DNA from: an uncultured Erysipelotrichaceae bacterium
GTDB taxonomy: Bacteria > Bacillota_I > Bacilli_A > RFN20 > CAG-826
Length of the DNA stretch: 37,715 nucleotides
Assembly (NCBI GenBank): GCA_902763555.1
Contig: CACWSI010000004.1
Span: forward strand, 1 to 37,715
Direction: 5' to 3'
Part shown: positions 1-6,720 of the stretch, piece by piece
Layout of the letters: every line of letters starts with the position of its first letter
How positions within the stretch are numbered: position 1 is the first letter of the stretch
The notes under the pieces: model-generated
Told to the model about the DNA's origin: nothing
Seen by the model: only the letters and a program-made list of their open reading frames with translations
Databases searched by the model: none
Translations under genes and position numbers: made by a program

Positions 1-1
1 C

Positions 2-1297
2 TCTAATCCTAAATACAATATGCAAAAGCCAGGCTATAGAGCCAAGATCGTTATTGGTAAAGATACAAGACGTTCTTCCTATATGCTTGAATACGCTGTC
101 GCTGCAGGTGCAGCATCCTCAGGTGCGGATGTTGAATTATTACACGTTACAACCACTCCATCAGTCTCTTATATCGTTAGACAAGATTGCTTCGACTGTG
201 GTGTGATGATTACTGCTTCTCATAACCCATTCTATGATAATGGTATTAAAGTCATTAATGGTAATGGTGAAAAGTTAGAAGATGCAGTGGCCTATTTAGC
301 AGAAGCTTATTTAGATGGTGACTTTAAGACATTAGGTTTAGAAGGTGAAAATGATTTACCATTTGCTAAACGTAGTGATATCGGCACAATTAATGACTAC
401 TCCAGCGGTAGAAATAGGTATATTGGTTATCTCATCTCTTTAGCGAAGCATTCTATGAAATCACTTAAGGTAGGTATTGATGCCGCGAATGGTGCGTCAT
501 GGATGATTGCTAAGAGTGTTTTTGAAGCACTAGGTGCCCAAGTCTATATCATCAATAACCATCCAGATGGTTTAAATATTAACTTCAATGCTGGTAGTAC
601 ACACATTGAAAACTTCTGTAAATACGTTAAAGACAATAAGTTAGATGTTGGCTTTGCCTTCGATGGTGACGCTGATAGATGTATCGCTGTTGATGAAAAC
701 GGTAAAGAAGTTGATGGTGATAAGATCATGTACTTATTAGCCTGTAAGTTACAAAATGAAGGTTCTTTAGATAAGAACACCGTAGTGGCCACAATTATGT
801 CCAACAGTGGTCTTGCTAAAGCCTTAAAACAAATTGGTGTTAACTTAGAAAGAACCCAAGTTGGTGATAGATTCGTCTTTGAAAGAATGGTCAACGAAGG
901 CTATGTCTTAGGTGGCGAACAATCTGGTCATATCATCATTAAGAAATACGCGACTACTGGTGATGGTGTTTTAACAGCCATCATGGTGGCAGAAGAAATG
1001 CTTGAAAGAAAAGAAGCATTATCTAAACTTGTCGCCCCAGTTAAAGTGTTACCACAAAAACTTAAAAATGTCAGAGTTACCGATAAAGCCGCGACTGTGG
1101 AAGATGAAGTCGTTAAAGCAAAATTTGACGAAGTCAATAAAGAAATCGGTGATAATGGTAGAGCCTTATTAAGACAATCTGGCACTGAACCAGTTGTCCG
1201 TATCATGGTGGAACTTGGTTCTCTCGCGGAATGCGATAAATATATCGACGCGATTTATAACGTCATTAAGAAGAGAGGTTATGTCATCGATGAATAA
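2..1297 (+). CDS. glmM: Phosphoglucosamine mutase GlmM (5' end missing)
   Basis: Interconverts glucosamine-6-phosphate and glucosamine-1-phosphate on the cytosolic path to UDP-GlcNAc and peptidoglycan. The alpha-D-phosphohexomutase signatures are all present: the phosphoserine loop ITASHNP near residue 67 of the visible part, the metal-binding loop DGDADR near 215, the sugar loop GEQSGH near 297, and the phosphate loop RQSGTEP near 385. GEQSGH rather than GEMSGH favours GlmM over phosphomannomutase. The frame is open from base 2, and the first Met at base 20 lies inside the fold, so the true start and the N-terminal FGTDG-type region lie upstream of the window. The stop overlaps the next gene by 8 bp, so it is the first visible gene of a three-gene amino-sugar operon. 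The family call is firm; GlmM versus another hexosephosphate mutase is very likely. Confidence 0.93.
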   Translation, partial: SNPKYNMQKPGYRAKIVIGKDTRRSSYMLEYAVAAGAASSGADVELLHVTTTPSVSYIVRQDCFDCGVMITASHNPFYDNGIKVINGNGEKLEDAVAYLAEAYLDGDFKTLGLEGENDLPFAKRSDIGTINDYSSGRNRYIGYLISLAKHSMKSLKVGIDAANGASWMIAKSVFEALGAQVYIINNHPDGLNINFNAGSTHIENFCKYVKDNKLDVGFAFDGDADRCIAVDENGKEVDGDKIMYLLACKLQNEGSLDKNTVVATIMSNSGLAKALKQIGVNLERTQVGDRFVFERMVNEGYVLGGEQSGHIIIKKYATTGDGVLTAIMVAEEMLERKEALSKLVAPVKVLPQKLKNVRVTDKAATVEDEVVKAKFDEVNKEIGDNGRALLRQSGTEPVVRIMVELGSLAECDKYIDAIYNVIKKRGYVIDE

Positions 1298-1961
1298 GAA
1301 AGCTGTCTTAACTAAAGATCTCTTCGATTGTAGTAGTGATTTCCTTAGAGAATATTTTGATGACTCAACATATCCTTGGGAATTACTTCCTCAAATTAAA
1401 GAAATTATTAAAAAAGTCTTAGAACAAGGTTTACCAGGTTATACCTTACTTAAAGAAGGTGTCCTAGTGGGTGAAAATGTTAGTATTGCACCTACCGCGA
1501 CAATCATTCCTCCAGCGATTATTGGTAATAATACAGAAATTAGACCAGGCGCTTATTTAAGAGGTAATGTCATCGTTGGTGATAACTGTGTCTTAGGTAA
1601 TTCTTGTGAATTTAAAAACTGTATCCTTTTATACCACGTCCAGGTCCCACATTATAGCTATGTTGGTGATAGTGTGCTTGGTAACTACGCTCATATGGGC
1701 GCGGGTAGTATCTGCTCTAACTTAAAGAGTGATGGTAAGAATATCGTTATCCATGGTGATAAGGATTATGAAACAGGATTAAGAAAAATAGGCGCTATTC
1801 TCGGTGACTATGCTGATATTGGCTGCCAATCCGTTCTTAACCCAGGTACAGTCATTGGTCAACACTCTCAAATCTATCCATTATCAATGGTGAGAGGTGT
1901 TGTCCCAGAAAATAGTATTTATAAAGCAAAAGATAATATCGTCGTAAAGGAGAAAAGATAA
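1290..1961 (+). CDS. GlmU-like left-handed beta-helix acetyltransferase without uridylyltransferase domain
   Basis: A 223-aa protein made mostly of hexapeptide repeats (for example VLVGEN, IIGNNTEI, VIVGDN), which form a left-handed beta-helix. The segment PHYSYVGDS matches the GlmU acetyltransferase active-site region (GHLTYLGD in E. coli), with the catalytic His and the Tyr kept, and the Lys of CEFKN matches GlmU Lys351. This suggests acetylation of glucosamine-1-phosphate, the step after GlmM. The N-terminal nucleotidyltransferase half of GlmU is absent; instead there is an 80-residue helical N-terminus. Such proteins are often labelled UDP-GlcNAc pyrophosphorylase in databases, which is probably wrong. 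I chose ATG 1290, which overlaps glmM by 8 bp behind AAGAGAGG at 1271; ATG 1281 is possible. The stop is 2 bp before nagB. The fold is certain, the substrate is inferred. Confidence 0.85.
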   Translation: MNKKAVLTKDLFDCSSDFLREYFDDSTYPWELLPQIKEIIKKVLEQGLPGYTLLKEGVLVGENVSIAPTATIIPPAIIGNNTEIRPGAYLRGNVIVGDNCVLGNSCEFKNCILLYHVQVPHYSYVGDSVLGNYAHMGAGSICSNLKSDGKNIVIHGDKDYETGLRKIGAILGDYADIGCQSVLNPGTVIGQHSQIYPLSMVRGVVPENSIYKAKDNIVVKEKR

Positions 1962-1963
1962 TT

Positions 1964-2686
1964 ATGAAAGTCGTCGTTGGCACTAACGAAGAAATCAGTA
2001 AATTAATCGCTGAAGAATTTATCAAACAAGTGCAAGCTAAACCAAACAGTGTTTTAGGCTTAGCGACAGGTACATCCCCAATTGAAGTGTACGCTAATAT
2101 GATTAAGGCCAATAAAGAAGGTCGTGTATCTTTTAAAGATGTCGCGACATTCAACCTTGATGAATACATCGGTTTAGAAGGAACACATGATCAATCATAT
2201 CGTTACTTCATGAACAAATACTTATTCGATGGCTTAGATATCGATAAAGCGCGTACACACGTGCTTAAAGGTGTCGGTGATTATTTAGCCTACGCTAATC
2301 AATACGACGCTCTAATCGCCTCTTTTGGTGGCATTGACCTTCAAATCTTAGGTATTGGTAGTGATGGTCATATCGCTTTCAATGAACCAGGTACTCCATT
2401 TGATTCTTTAACCCATGTCGCGGAATTAACAGAACAAACAATCAAAGATAACTCAAGATTATTCAATGATATCTCTGAAGTTCCTACTAAAGCGGTCACT
2501 ATGGGCTTAAAGAGCATTATGAACGCAAGAAAGATTGTCTTAATCGCTACTGGTAAAAACAAAGCACAAGCTATCTATAACTTACTAAAAGGTCCAATGA
2601 CTGAAGAAGTTCCATGCTCCATCCTTCAAAAACACCCAGATTGCACAATCTATGTTGATGAAGATGCATATAGCTTAGTTAAGTAA
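1964..2686 (+). CDS. nagB: Glucosamine-6-phosphate deaminase NagB
   Basis: Converts glucosamine-6-phosphate to fructose-6-phosphate and ammonia. At 240 aa it has the short Bacillus-type length. Catalytic residues line up with the E. coli enzyme: Asp66 in FNLDEY (E. coli Asp72), and Asp134, His136 and Glu141 in IGSDGHIAFNEPG (E. coli Asp141, His143, Glu148). The N-terminal LATGTSP phosphate-binding loop is present. AAAGGAG stands just upstream of ATG, and the gap to the preceding gene is 2 bp. It shares an operon with GlmM, so a catabolic enzyme sits beside anabolic ones; NagB is reversible and could help set the glucosamine-6-phosphate pool. A terminator follows directly. Confidence 0.96.
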   Translation: MKVVVGTNEEISKLIAEEFIKQVQAKPNSVLGLATGTSPIEVYANMIKANKEGRVSFKDVATFNLDEYIGLEGTHDQSYRYFMNKYLFDGLDIDKARTHVLKGVGDYLAYANQYDALIASFGGIDLQILGIGSDGHIAFNEPGTPFDSLTHVAELTEQTIKDNSRLFNDISEVPTKAVTMGLKSIMNARKIVLIATGKNKAQAIYNLLKGPMTEEVPCSILQKHPDCTIYVDEDAYSLVK

Positions 2687-2700
2687 TTATTGCTAAAAAT

Positions 2701-2737
2701 AAAAAAGTGGGCTCACGTTATGCGTGAACCCATTTTT
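2701..2737. terminator. Rho-independent terminator, probably bidirectional
   Basis: GGGCTCACG (2709-2717) pairs with CGTGAACCC (2723-2731), with one mismatch and loop TTATG. An A-run lies before and a T-run after, so it can end both the nagB operon and the small leftward gene at 2751-2906. Confidence 0.9.
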
Positions 2738-2750
2738 ATTATGAAATTAA

Positions 2751-2906
2751 CTAGAATGATTTCTTAAGAATTCGCTTCGCTTCTTCTTGCGAAAAAGTTC
2801 TTCCTTCTTTAATATCTTTATAGCCTTTTTCTAATTCTTCATTTAATTGTTCTGGTGTTAAATCTTCAATATAGATTGGTTTATTATTTTTATCTTTATT
2901 TTTCAT
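2751..2906 (-). CDS. Small antitoxin-like protein (51 aa)
   Basis: A short ORF read leftward from ATG at 2906 to TAG at 2751. The upstream strand carries AGAGG about 8 nt before ATG and a good sigma-A-type promoter, which is the main reason to accept so small a gene. The sequence is highly charged and predicted helical. Its second half, ELEKGYKDIKEGRTFSQEEA, resembles the C-terminal part of short RelB/DinJ- or Phd-like antitoxins that wrap around a toxin. No adjacent toxin of matching type is seen; the nearest toxin-like gene is the divergent DUF3990 protein at 3019. Antitoxin function is inference; an orphan antitoxin or toxin-loss remnant is equally possible. Confidence 0.6.
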   Translation of the reverse strand: MKNKDKNNKPIYIEDLTPEQLNEELEKGYKDIKEGRTFSQEEAKRILKKSF

Positions 2907-2935
2907 AAGGCTGCCTCTTTGCTATTAACGATATA

Positions 2936-2965
2936 TTTATAACTTGTTTGTATCATTTGTGTCAA
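2936..2965 (-). promoter_or_regulatory. Promoter of the 51-aa gene
   Basis: On the minus strand, a perfect -35 TTGACA (2960-2965) is followed after 18 bp by TATAAA (2936-2941). It lies in the divergent gap between the small gene and the HTH-DUF3990 gene, so a regulator binding here could control both. Confidence 0.75.
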
Positions 2966-3018
2966 CAAAGTATTTATTTTTATTTTCAAATATAGTAATC
3001 TTTTCTTAGAGAAAATTT

Positions 3019-3873
3019 ATGGAATACAAAATTAAAGAAGATTTAGAAAATATCAGAAAGTTCTATGGACTAACTCAAAGTGAATTAGCGGAAGAACTGG
3101 GTGTTGAAAGAGTGCGTCTAGCAAGAACTGAAATAGGGGAAACCGCTCCTAGAAAAGAACTATTAGACTTAGTCTATAATTATGCCTTTTCTCGTGGGCT
3201 ACAATTAAATTTACAAAAAGAAATGTTCTATAAAGAAGAAACGGAAAAAGGACACATACTTTTAACTCATTCTTCTAAAAAAGGCATCGAAGGTAAGATA
3301 TCCACTAAATACGGTAGAGAAAGAAATGATTTTGGCTATGGCTTTTATTGTGGTTCTTCTTATGAAAAAGCTGCAGCCTTTACATGCCAATACCCTGATT
3401 CTTGTGTTTATTTTATCGATTTTAATCCCAAAGGCTTAAAGCGTGTTGAATTTGGCGTTGATCAAGAATGGATGCTTGCTATTGCGTATTTTAGAGGATC
3501 ATTAAATGAATACGCTGATAATAAATTTATACAGTCAATTGTTAATAAAGTAAAAGAAGCTGATTATATTATTGCGCCTATCGCCGATAATCGTATGTTT
3601 CAAATCATTGATTCTTTCATCGATGGTGAAATAACAGATGAGCAATGTAAGCACTGCCTAGCGGCCACTAATCTAGGCATGCAATATGTCTTTATTACCG
3701 ATAAAGCCGTCAGTCGTTTAACAGTTTTGGAAAGATGTTTTGTGTCTTCTAAAGAAAAAGAATATCTCACTAATGAAGCAATTGAATTTCAAAAACAAGG
3801 CCAGGACAAAAGTAAACTTGCTAGGATCCAGTATAAGAACCAAGGTAAATACATTGAGGAGCTTTTAAAATGA
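3019..3873 (+). CDS. HTH (XRE) protein fused to DUF3990/ADP-ribosyltransferase-like domain, putative toxin
   Basis: 284 aa. Residues about 5-62 form a helix-turn-helix of the XRE kind (LTQSELAEELGVERVRLART). From about residue 80 the protein looks like DUF3990: LLTHSS (His84) at the start, then the hallmark DFGYGFY at 104-110, and later QYVF.TDKAVSRL. DUF3990 is related to ADP-ribosyltransferases and commonly acts as, or is paired as, a toxin; I infer an NAD-dependent modifying enzyme or toxin that also binds its own promoter. Its TGA stop overlaps the ATG of the next gene (ATGA), so the two are translationally coupled as in toxin-antitoxin pairs. The leader is weak (AGAG before ATG, TATAGT as a possible -10). 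Which residue completes a catalytic triad cannot be settled by eye. Confidence 0.8.
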   Translation: MEYKIKEDLENIRKFYGLTQSELAEELGVERVRLARTEIGETAPRKELLDLVYNYAFSRGLQLNLQKEMFYKEETEKGHILLTHSSKKGIEGKISTKYGRERNDFGYGFYCGSSYEKAAAFTCQYPDSCVYFIDFNPKGLKRVEFGVDQEWMLAIAYFRGSLNEYADNKFIQSIVNKVKEADYIIAPIADNRMFQIIDSFIDGEITDEQCKHCLAATNLGMQYVFITDKAVSRLTVLERCFVSSKEKEYLTNEAIEFQKQGQDKSKLARIQYKNQGKYIEELLK

Positions 3874-4742
3874 AAAAGATAGATCATGATGGCTTACTTT
3901 TATGTAAAATCCAAGGCGCTATATTTGAAAACTCTTTAAAGAAAACTAATACTAGTTCCGAAATCTTTATCCGTCGTTTTATGTTTTCTGATATTGCTAA
4001 AGAATTTGATTCAAAAGCCTATCTAGATGGTTCAATCACTAAAGATGAAGTATTCGAATTAATCGAGGATGAATATGGAGAATCTAGTTATGGAAAAAAC
4101 AAATATAGTGAGCAAGTCCTACATTGGATAGGCTACCTATACCGTTATTTTTCTTATACTTATGAGCTTACGTCAAAACAAGTCTATCGTTATGTTAAGC
4201 CAAAAGAGTTAAATGGTCTTTATCTTGCGTATCATTCGCTTGATTGTGCTCAAGCTATTGAACGTATCCTAGAGGCCAAAAACATCTCTTTTGATATTGA
4301 TGAGCAAAACAAAAGATTATTACAAATCATTAAAGAAACTAGATATGGCAAAGAAATAACTATGAATTCAGTCTTTGATGATAATAAGCCGTTTAATTCA
4401 AAATCCAACGATGTATTACGTGAACCACAAGAAATCCTTACTTTTGATTATAAATATAAAGGCAAGAATGTTGGACAAATAGATATCAAAAAAATGAATA
4501 CCACTTTAGGATTCAAAATTACTATTTATGGTGATTATTCTAAAAGAGGCATGGAATCCACTCTCTTAACAAAAGCGCTTGCATTAACTAAATCATTTAA
4601 TGACATCAAGAAGATAACGACATCCGTTAATAAAGATGAACAAGCAATGATAGAGGCTCTTAAGCGTTATGACTTTATTTATCAAGATGAAGATAATAAG
4701 AAAATTTATTTTGAAAAGAAACTTAAAGCTACTAAATCTTAA
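3870..4742 (+). CDS. Partner of HTH-DUF3990 protein with C-terminal GNAT-like region, putative antitoxin
   Basis: 290 aa, overlapping the upstream gene by 4 bp. Residues 1-150 match, from memory, a conserved gut-Firmicutes protein found beside HTH-DUF3990 genes: a segment around IFIRRFM (31-37), YSEQVLHWIGYLYRYFSY near 82-99, and YHSLDCAQAIERILEAKN near 119-136. That protein normally ends soon after this point. Here about 140 extra residues follow, and the last 100 look like a GNAT acetyltransferase: a strand pair, YSKRGMES where the acetyl-CoA loop would be, a long helix, TTSVNKDEQAMIEAL, and a terminal YDFIYQDE...YFEKKL strand. The acetyl-CoA loop departs from the Q/RxxGxG/A consensus, so catalysis is doubtful. 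The 3' end overlaps the convergent NERD gene by 11 bp. The antitoxin role is inference. Confidence 0.7.
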   Translation: MKKIDHDGLLLCKIQGAIFENSLKKTNTSSEIFIRRFMFSDIAKEFDSKAYLDGSITKDEVFELIEDEYGESSYGKNKYSEQVLHWIGYLYRYFSYTYELTSKQVYRYVKPKELNGLYLAYHSLDCAQAIERILEAKNISFDIDEQNKRLLQIIKETRYGKEITMNSVFDDNKPFNSKSNDVLREPQEILTFDYKYKGKNVGQIDIKKMNTTLGFKITIYGDYSKRGMESTLLTKALALTKSFNDIKKITTSVNKDEQAMIEALKRYDFIYQDEDNKKIYFEKKLKATKS

Positions 4743-5427
4743 TTAGCTTATTACATTTAGAACATCTTAAGCCATTAGGCACAATAGAGAGTATGCCCCC
4801 ACAGTCGGGGCATATTTTCTTTTCTATCGCTATTCTTAACTTCTTTTGGTATTCTCTTCTATCTTTAGTGATTTTCTTTATGCTTTCTAAATGCATCTCA
4901 TCATTCACATAAGCTTCTTTATCCAAAAGTGTTTGATAGATTGATTCAATGACTTCTTCAGATAGTGGTTTATCACTAGTGATTAGATTGATTCTTTTTA
5001 AGATATCATTAGGGCCACAGACATTGAATAAATCTAATTCATCAACATTACTACGTACAAACACTACAAAGCAGTAGATAGGATAGTCTTTACCTAATGT
5101 TCTTTTAATGATTCTGATATGTGATTGATTTTGTTTAAGAGGGTTATGGAATGTTTCGGTTTTAATCCTGCCTTTATATGGGTATGTCTTTTTCCAATAT
5201 GAATCGTCTTCTAAACCAGTAATACGACCAAAATGATTTTTAGTCTCAATAACAAAAATACCATTTTCTCTAATGAGAATATGGTCTATTTGATGGGAGA
5301 CATTATTGTCCCCTAATAACACTAGATTATTGATTAAACGATGAAAGGAGGAATCCTTATCTAAAGTAAGGGATACCAGTTGTTCTCCTTCTTCTCCGCG
5401 TTTAAGTTTTCTAGTTGTTTTCTGCAT
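4732..5427 (-). CDS. NERD (nuclease-related) domain protein with C-terminal zinc ribbon
   Basis: 231 aa. The N-terminal half carries NERD signatures: GEEGEQLV near residue 10, then IDHILIRENGIFVIETKN near 47-64 (the D...E-x-K pattern of restriction-endonuclease-like nucleases), and NPLKQNQSHI near 95. The end has CPDCGG and RCSKC, a four-Cys zinc ribbon. NERD proteins are thought to act on nucleic acids, and several occur in defence or plasmid contexts; no specific role can be claimed here. ATG at 5427 lies inside the preceding gene (17-bp overlap) without a clear ribosome-binding site, so it is probably coupled to it. The 3' end overlaps the convergent gene at 3870-4742. Confidence 0.85.
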   Translation of the reverse strand: MQKTTRKLKRGEEGEQLVSLTLDKDSSFHRLINNLVLLGDNNVSHQIDHILIRENGIFVIETKNHFGRITGLEDDSYWKKTYPYKGRIKTETFHNPLKQNQSHIRIIKRTLGKDYPIYCFVVFVRSNVDELDLFNVCGPNDILKRINLITSDKPLSEEVIESIYQTLLDKEAYVNDEMHLESIKKITKDRREYQKKLRIAIEKKICPDCGGILSIVPNGLRCSKCNKLIKI

Positions 5428-5842
5428 TAAGAATAGGTGTTAATAATTTAAGAGTGTCTTCGTTTAATAAGTCATTCATTAAGTAAGCAAATGTATTCAT
5501 GACCTCTTGTTCGTCTTTTAAACAAATCGCTGTGTAGTGGAGTTCTAAATAATCTTTATTTTTGATATTAGTAATGTACGCTCTAAACCAAGGATTATTA
5601 TCATTGAAATGATTGATAAGATACAAAGTATCATATGTTCTTTCAGACACATCAAATGTTAAGAATAAATGAATTGTGCCCGCTTTATAGACAACAAATC
5701 TTAGATAGACAGAATTAGTAAAATATTTCTTCGCAGTAATTTGACTATGAACAGTTAAAGATTCCGCTGTTTCTTCATCGACTTGTAAACCGATTTTTTC
5801 ACCATATTGTAATAGTTGTTCTTTTAAATTTAAAAGATTCAT
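5411..5842 (-). CDS. Small conserved-type protein of unknown function upstream of NERD gene
   Basis: 143 aa, no recognised family. I chose ATG at 5842 because AAGGAGA lies about 8 nt before it; an in-frame ATG at 5881 has no such support and would fall on the promoter. The protein is soluble, with an N-terminal helix (LKEQLLQYGEKIGLQ), a block of strands with paired aromatic residues (YLRFVVYKAGTIHLFLTFDV) and C-terminal helices. That alpha-beta-alpha layout recalls the YbjN/secretion-chaperone fold, which is only a visual guess. It overlaps the NERD gene by 17 bp, so the two are one unit. Confidence 0.75.
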   Translation of the reverse strand: MNLLNLKEQLLQYGEKIGLQVDEETAESLTVHSQITAKKYFTNSVYLRFVVYKAGTIHLFLTFDVSERTYDTLYLINHFNDNNPWFRAYITNIKNKDYLELHYTAICLKDEQEVMNTFAYLMNDLLNEDTLKLLTPILNAENN

Positions 5843-5871
5843 AATTTGTATCTCCTTCTTAGAGTGAAAAT

Positions 5872-5880
5872 AGTATAACA
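5872..5880 (-). promoter_or_regulatory. Extended -10 promoter of the 5842/5427 gene pair
   Basis: The minus strand reads TGTTATACT, an extended -10 (TGN plus TATACT at 5872-5877), giving a leader of about 25 nt that contains AAGGAGA. No good -35 is visible. Confidence 0.6.
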
Positions 5881-5888
5881 TATTTTCT

Positions 5889-5916
5889 TTGAATAATTAG
5901 ACTATGTGTGTAAAAT
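5889..5916 (+). promoter_or_regulatory. Promoter of the 5925 glycosyltransferase, likely leaderless
   Basis: TTGAAT (5889-5894), 16 bp, TAAAAT (5911-5916). Only 8 nt separate the -10 from ATG 5925, so transcription should begin at or within 2 nt of the start codon. No Shine-Dalgarno sequence is present. Confidence 0.6.
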
Positions 5917-5924
5917 AAGTGGGT

Positions 5925-6638
5925 ATGAAATTAAGTATCGTTGTTCCTTGCTATAACGAAAGTAAGGATATCGCTAAAAATAGCGAGATTATCAAAAACT
6001 ATTTAGAATCTATTAAACAAGACTATGAATTAATCTTAGTCAATGATGGTAGTAAAGATAACACTAAGGAAGTAATTGAAGCTATCCCAGGTGTTAAGGC
6101 TTTATCATATGAACCAAACCGCGGTAAAGGTGGCGCGGTTAAATATGGTATAGAAAATGCTACTGGTGACTATGTCTTATTCATGGACGCTGATTTATCT
6201 ACAGACTTAGAAGCTATTGATAAATTCATTAAGTTAGCCCCTAACTATGATATGGTCATTGGTAGTAGACACGCTAAAGATAGTGTTATTAAAAAGAAAC
6301 AACCAGCCTTAAGAGTGTTTATTGGTTGGTGCTGCCGTAAACTTGTTAACATGAAGTTTCACTTCAAATATAAAGACACTCAATGTGGTTTTAAAGCCAT
6401 GAGAACAGATATCGCTAAAAAGATCGTCTTCAAACAAGTCGTTAATAACTTCGCCTTTGATGTTGAATACTTATATATCGCTAAATTAAATAATTTATCC
6501 ATTTACGAAATGGGTGTCATCTGGGCGGATGATCGTGGAAGTACTGTTTCACCATTAAAATCATCCATTAAGTTCTTTAAGGACTTATCATTTATTAAAA
6601 AACATAAAAAGACTTATCTATTTGATGAAGAAAAGTAA
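5925..6638 (+). CDS. Family 2 glycosyltransferase, polyprenyl-phosphate sugar synthase-like
   Basis: 237 aa with a GT-A fold: IVVPCYNES at the N-terminus, LVNDGSKDNT near 39-48, and the metal-binding MDADLST near 88. GSRHAK near 112, DTQCGFKAMR near 147 and FDVEYLYIA near 171 match the DPM1/ALG5-type enzymes that load mannose or glucose onto a polyprenyl phosphate. No C-terminal membrane helices follow. The product would be a lipid-linked sugar donor for envelope glycans; the actual sugar is not predictable. I take ATG 5925; an in-frame GTG lies 6 nt upstream. It stands alone between a divergent gene and a terminator, and its mRNA appears leaderless. Confidence 0.9.
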   Translation: MKLSIVVPCYNESKDIAKNSEIIKNYLESIKQDYELILVNDGSKDNTKEVIEAIPGVKALSYEPNRGKGGAVKYGIENATGDYVLFMDADLSTDLEAIDKFIKLAPNYDMVIGSRHAKDSVIKKKQPALRVFIGWCCRKLVNMKFHFKYKDTQCGFKAMRTDIAKKIVFKQVVNNFAFDVEYLYIAKLNNLSIYEMGVIWADDRGSTVSPLKSSIKFFKDLSFIKKHKKTYLFDEEK

Positions 6639-6655
6639 GAGCCAGTGGCTCTTTT
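6639..6655 (+). terminator. Compact terminator
   Basis: GAGCC (6639-6643), loop AGT, GGCTC (6647-6651), then TTTT. It begins on the base after the stop codon of the glycosyltransferase. Confidence 0.8.
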
Positions 6656-6682
6656 ATTTTCAAATAAATAGTATTAATCTAC

Positions 6683-6711
6683 TTGCAAATGCACTCTAAA
6701 TATAGTAAAAT
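6683..6711 (+). promoter_or_regulatory. Promoter of the AbiEi-like gene, likely leaderless
   Basis: TTGCAA (6683-6688), 17 bp, TAAAAT (6706-6711). ATG 6721 is 9 nt beyond the -10, leaving at most 2-3 nt of leader. Confidence 0.6.
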
Positions 6712-6720
6712 AAGGTGCAA

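Noticed and set aside
544-1206. Minus-strand ORFs of 116 and 92 codons opposite glmM
   Set aside because: Shadows of the conserved mutase frame without start signals.
1194-1289. Upstream extension of the acetyltransferase gene
   Set aside because: It would overlap glmM by 104 bp; the extra residues are out-of-frame glmM sequence. ATG 1290 keeps a normal short overlap.
3871-3873. Mollicute code with TGA as tryptophan
   Set aside because: TGA ends the HTH-DUF3990, GH2 and transporter genes at sensible places, and Trp in conserved motifs is TGG.
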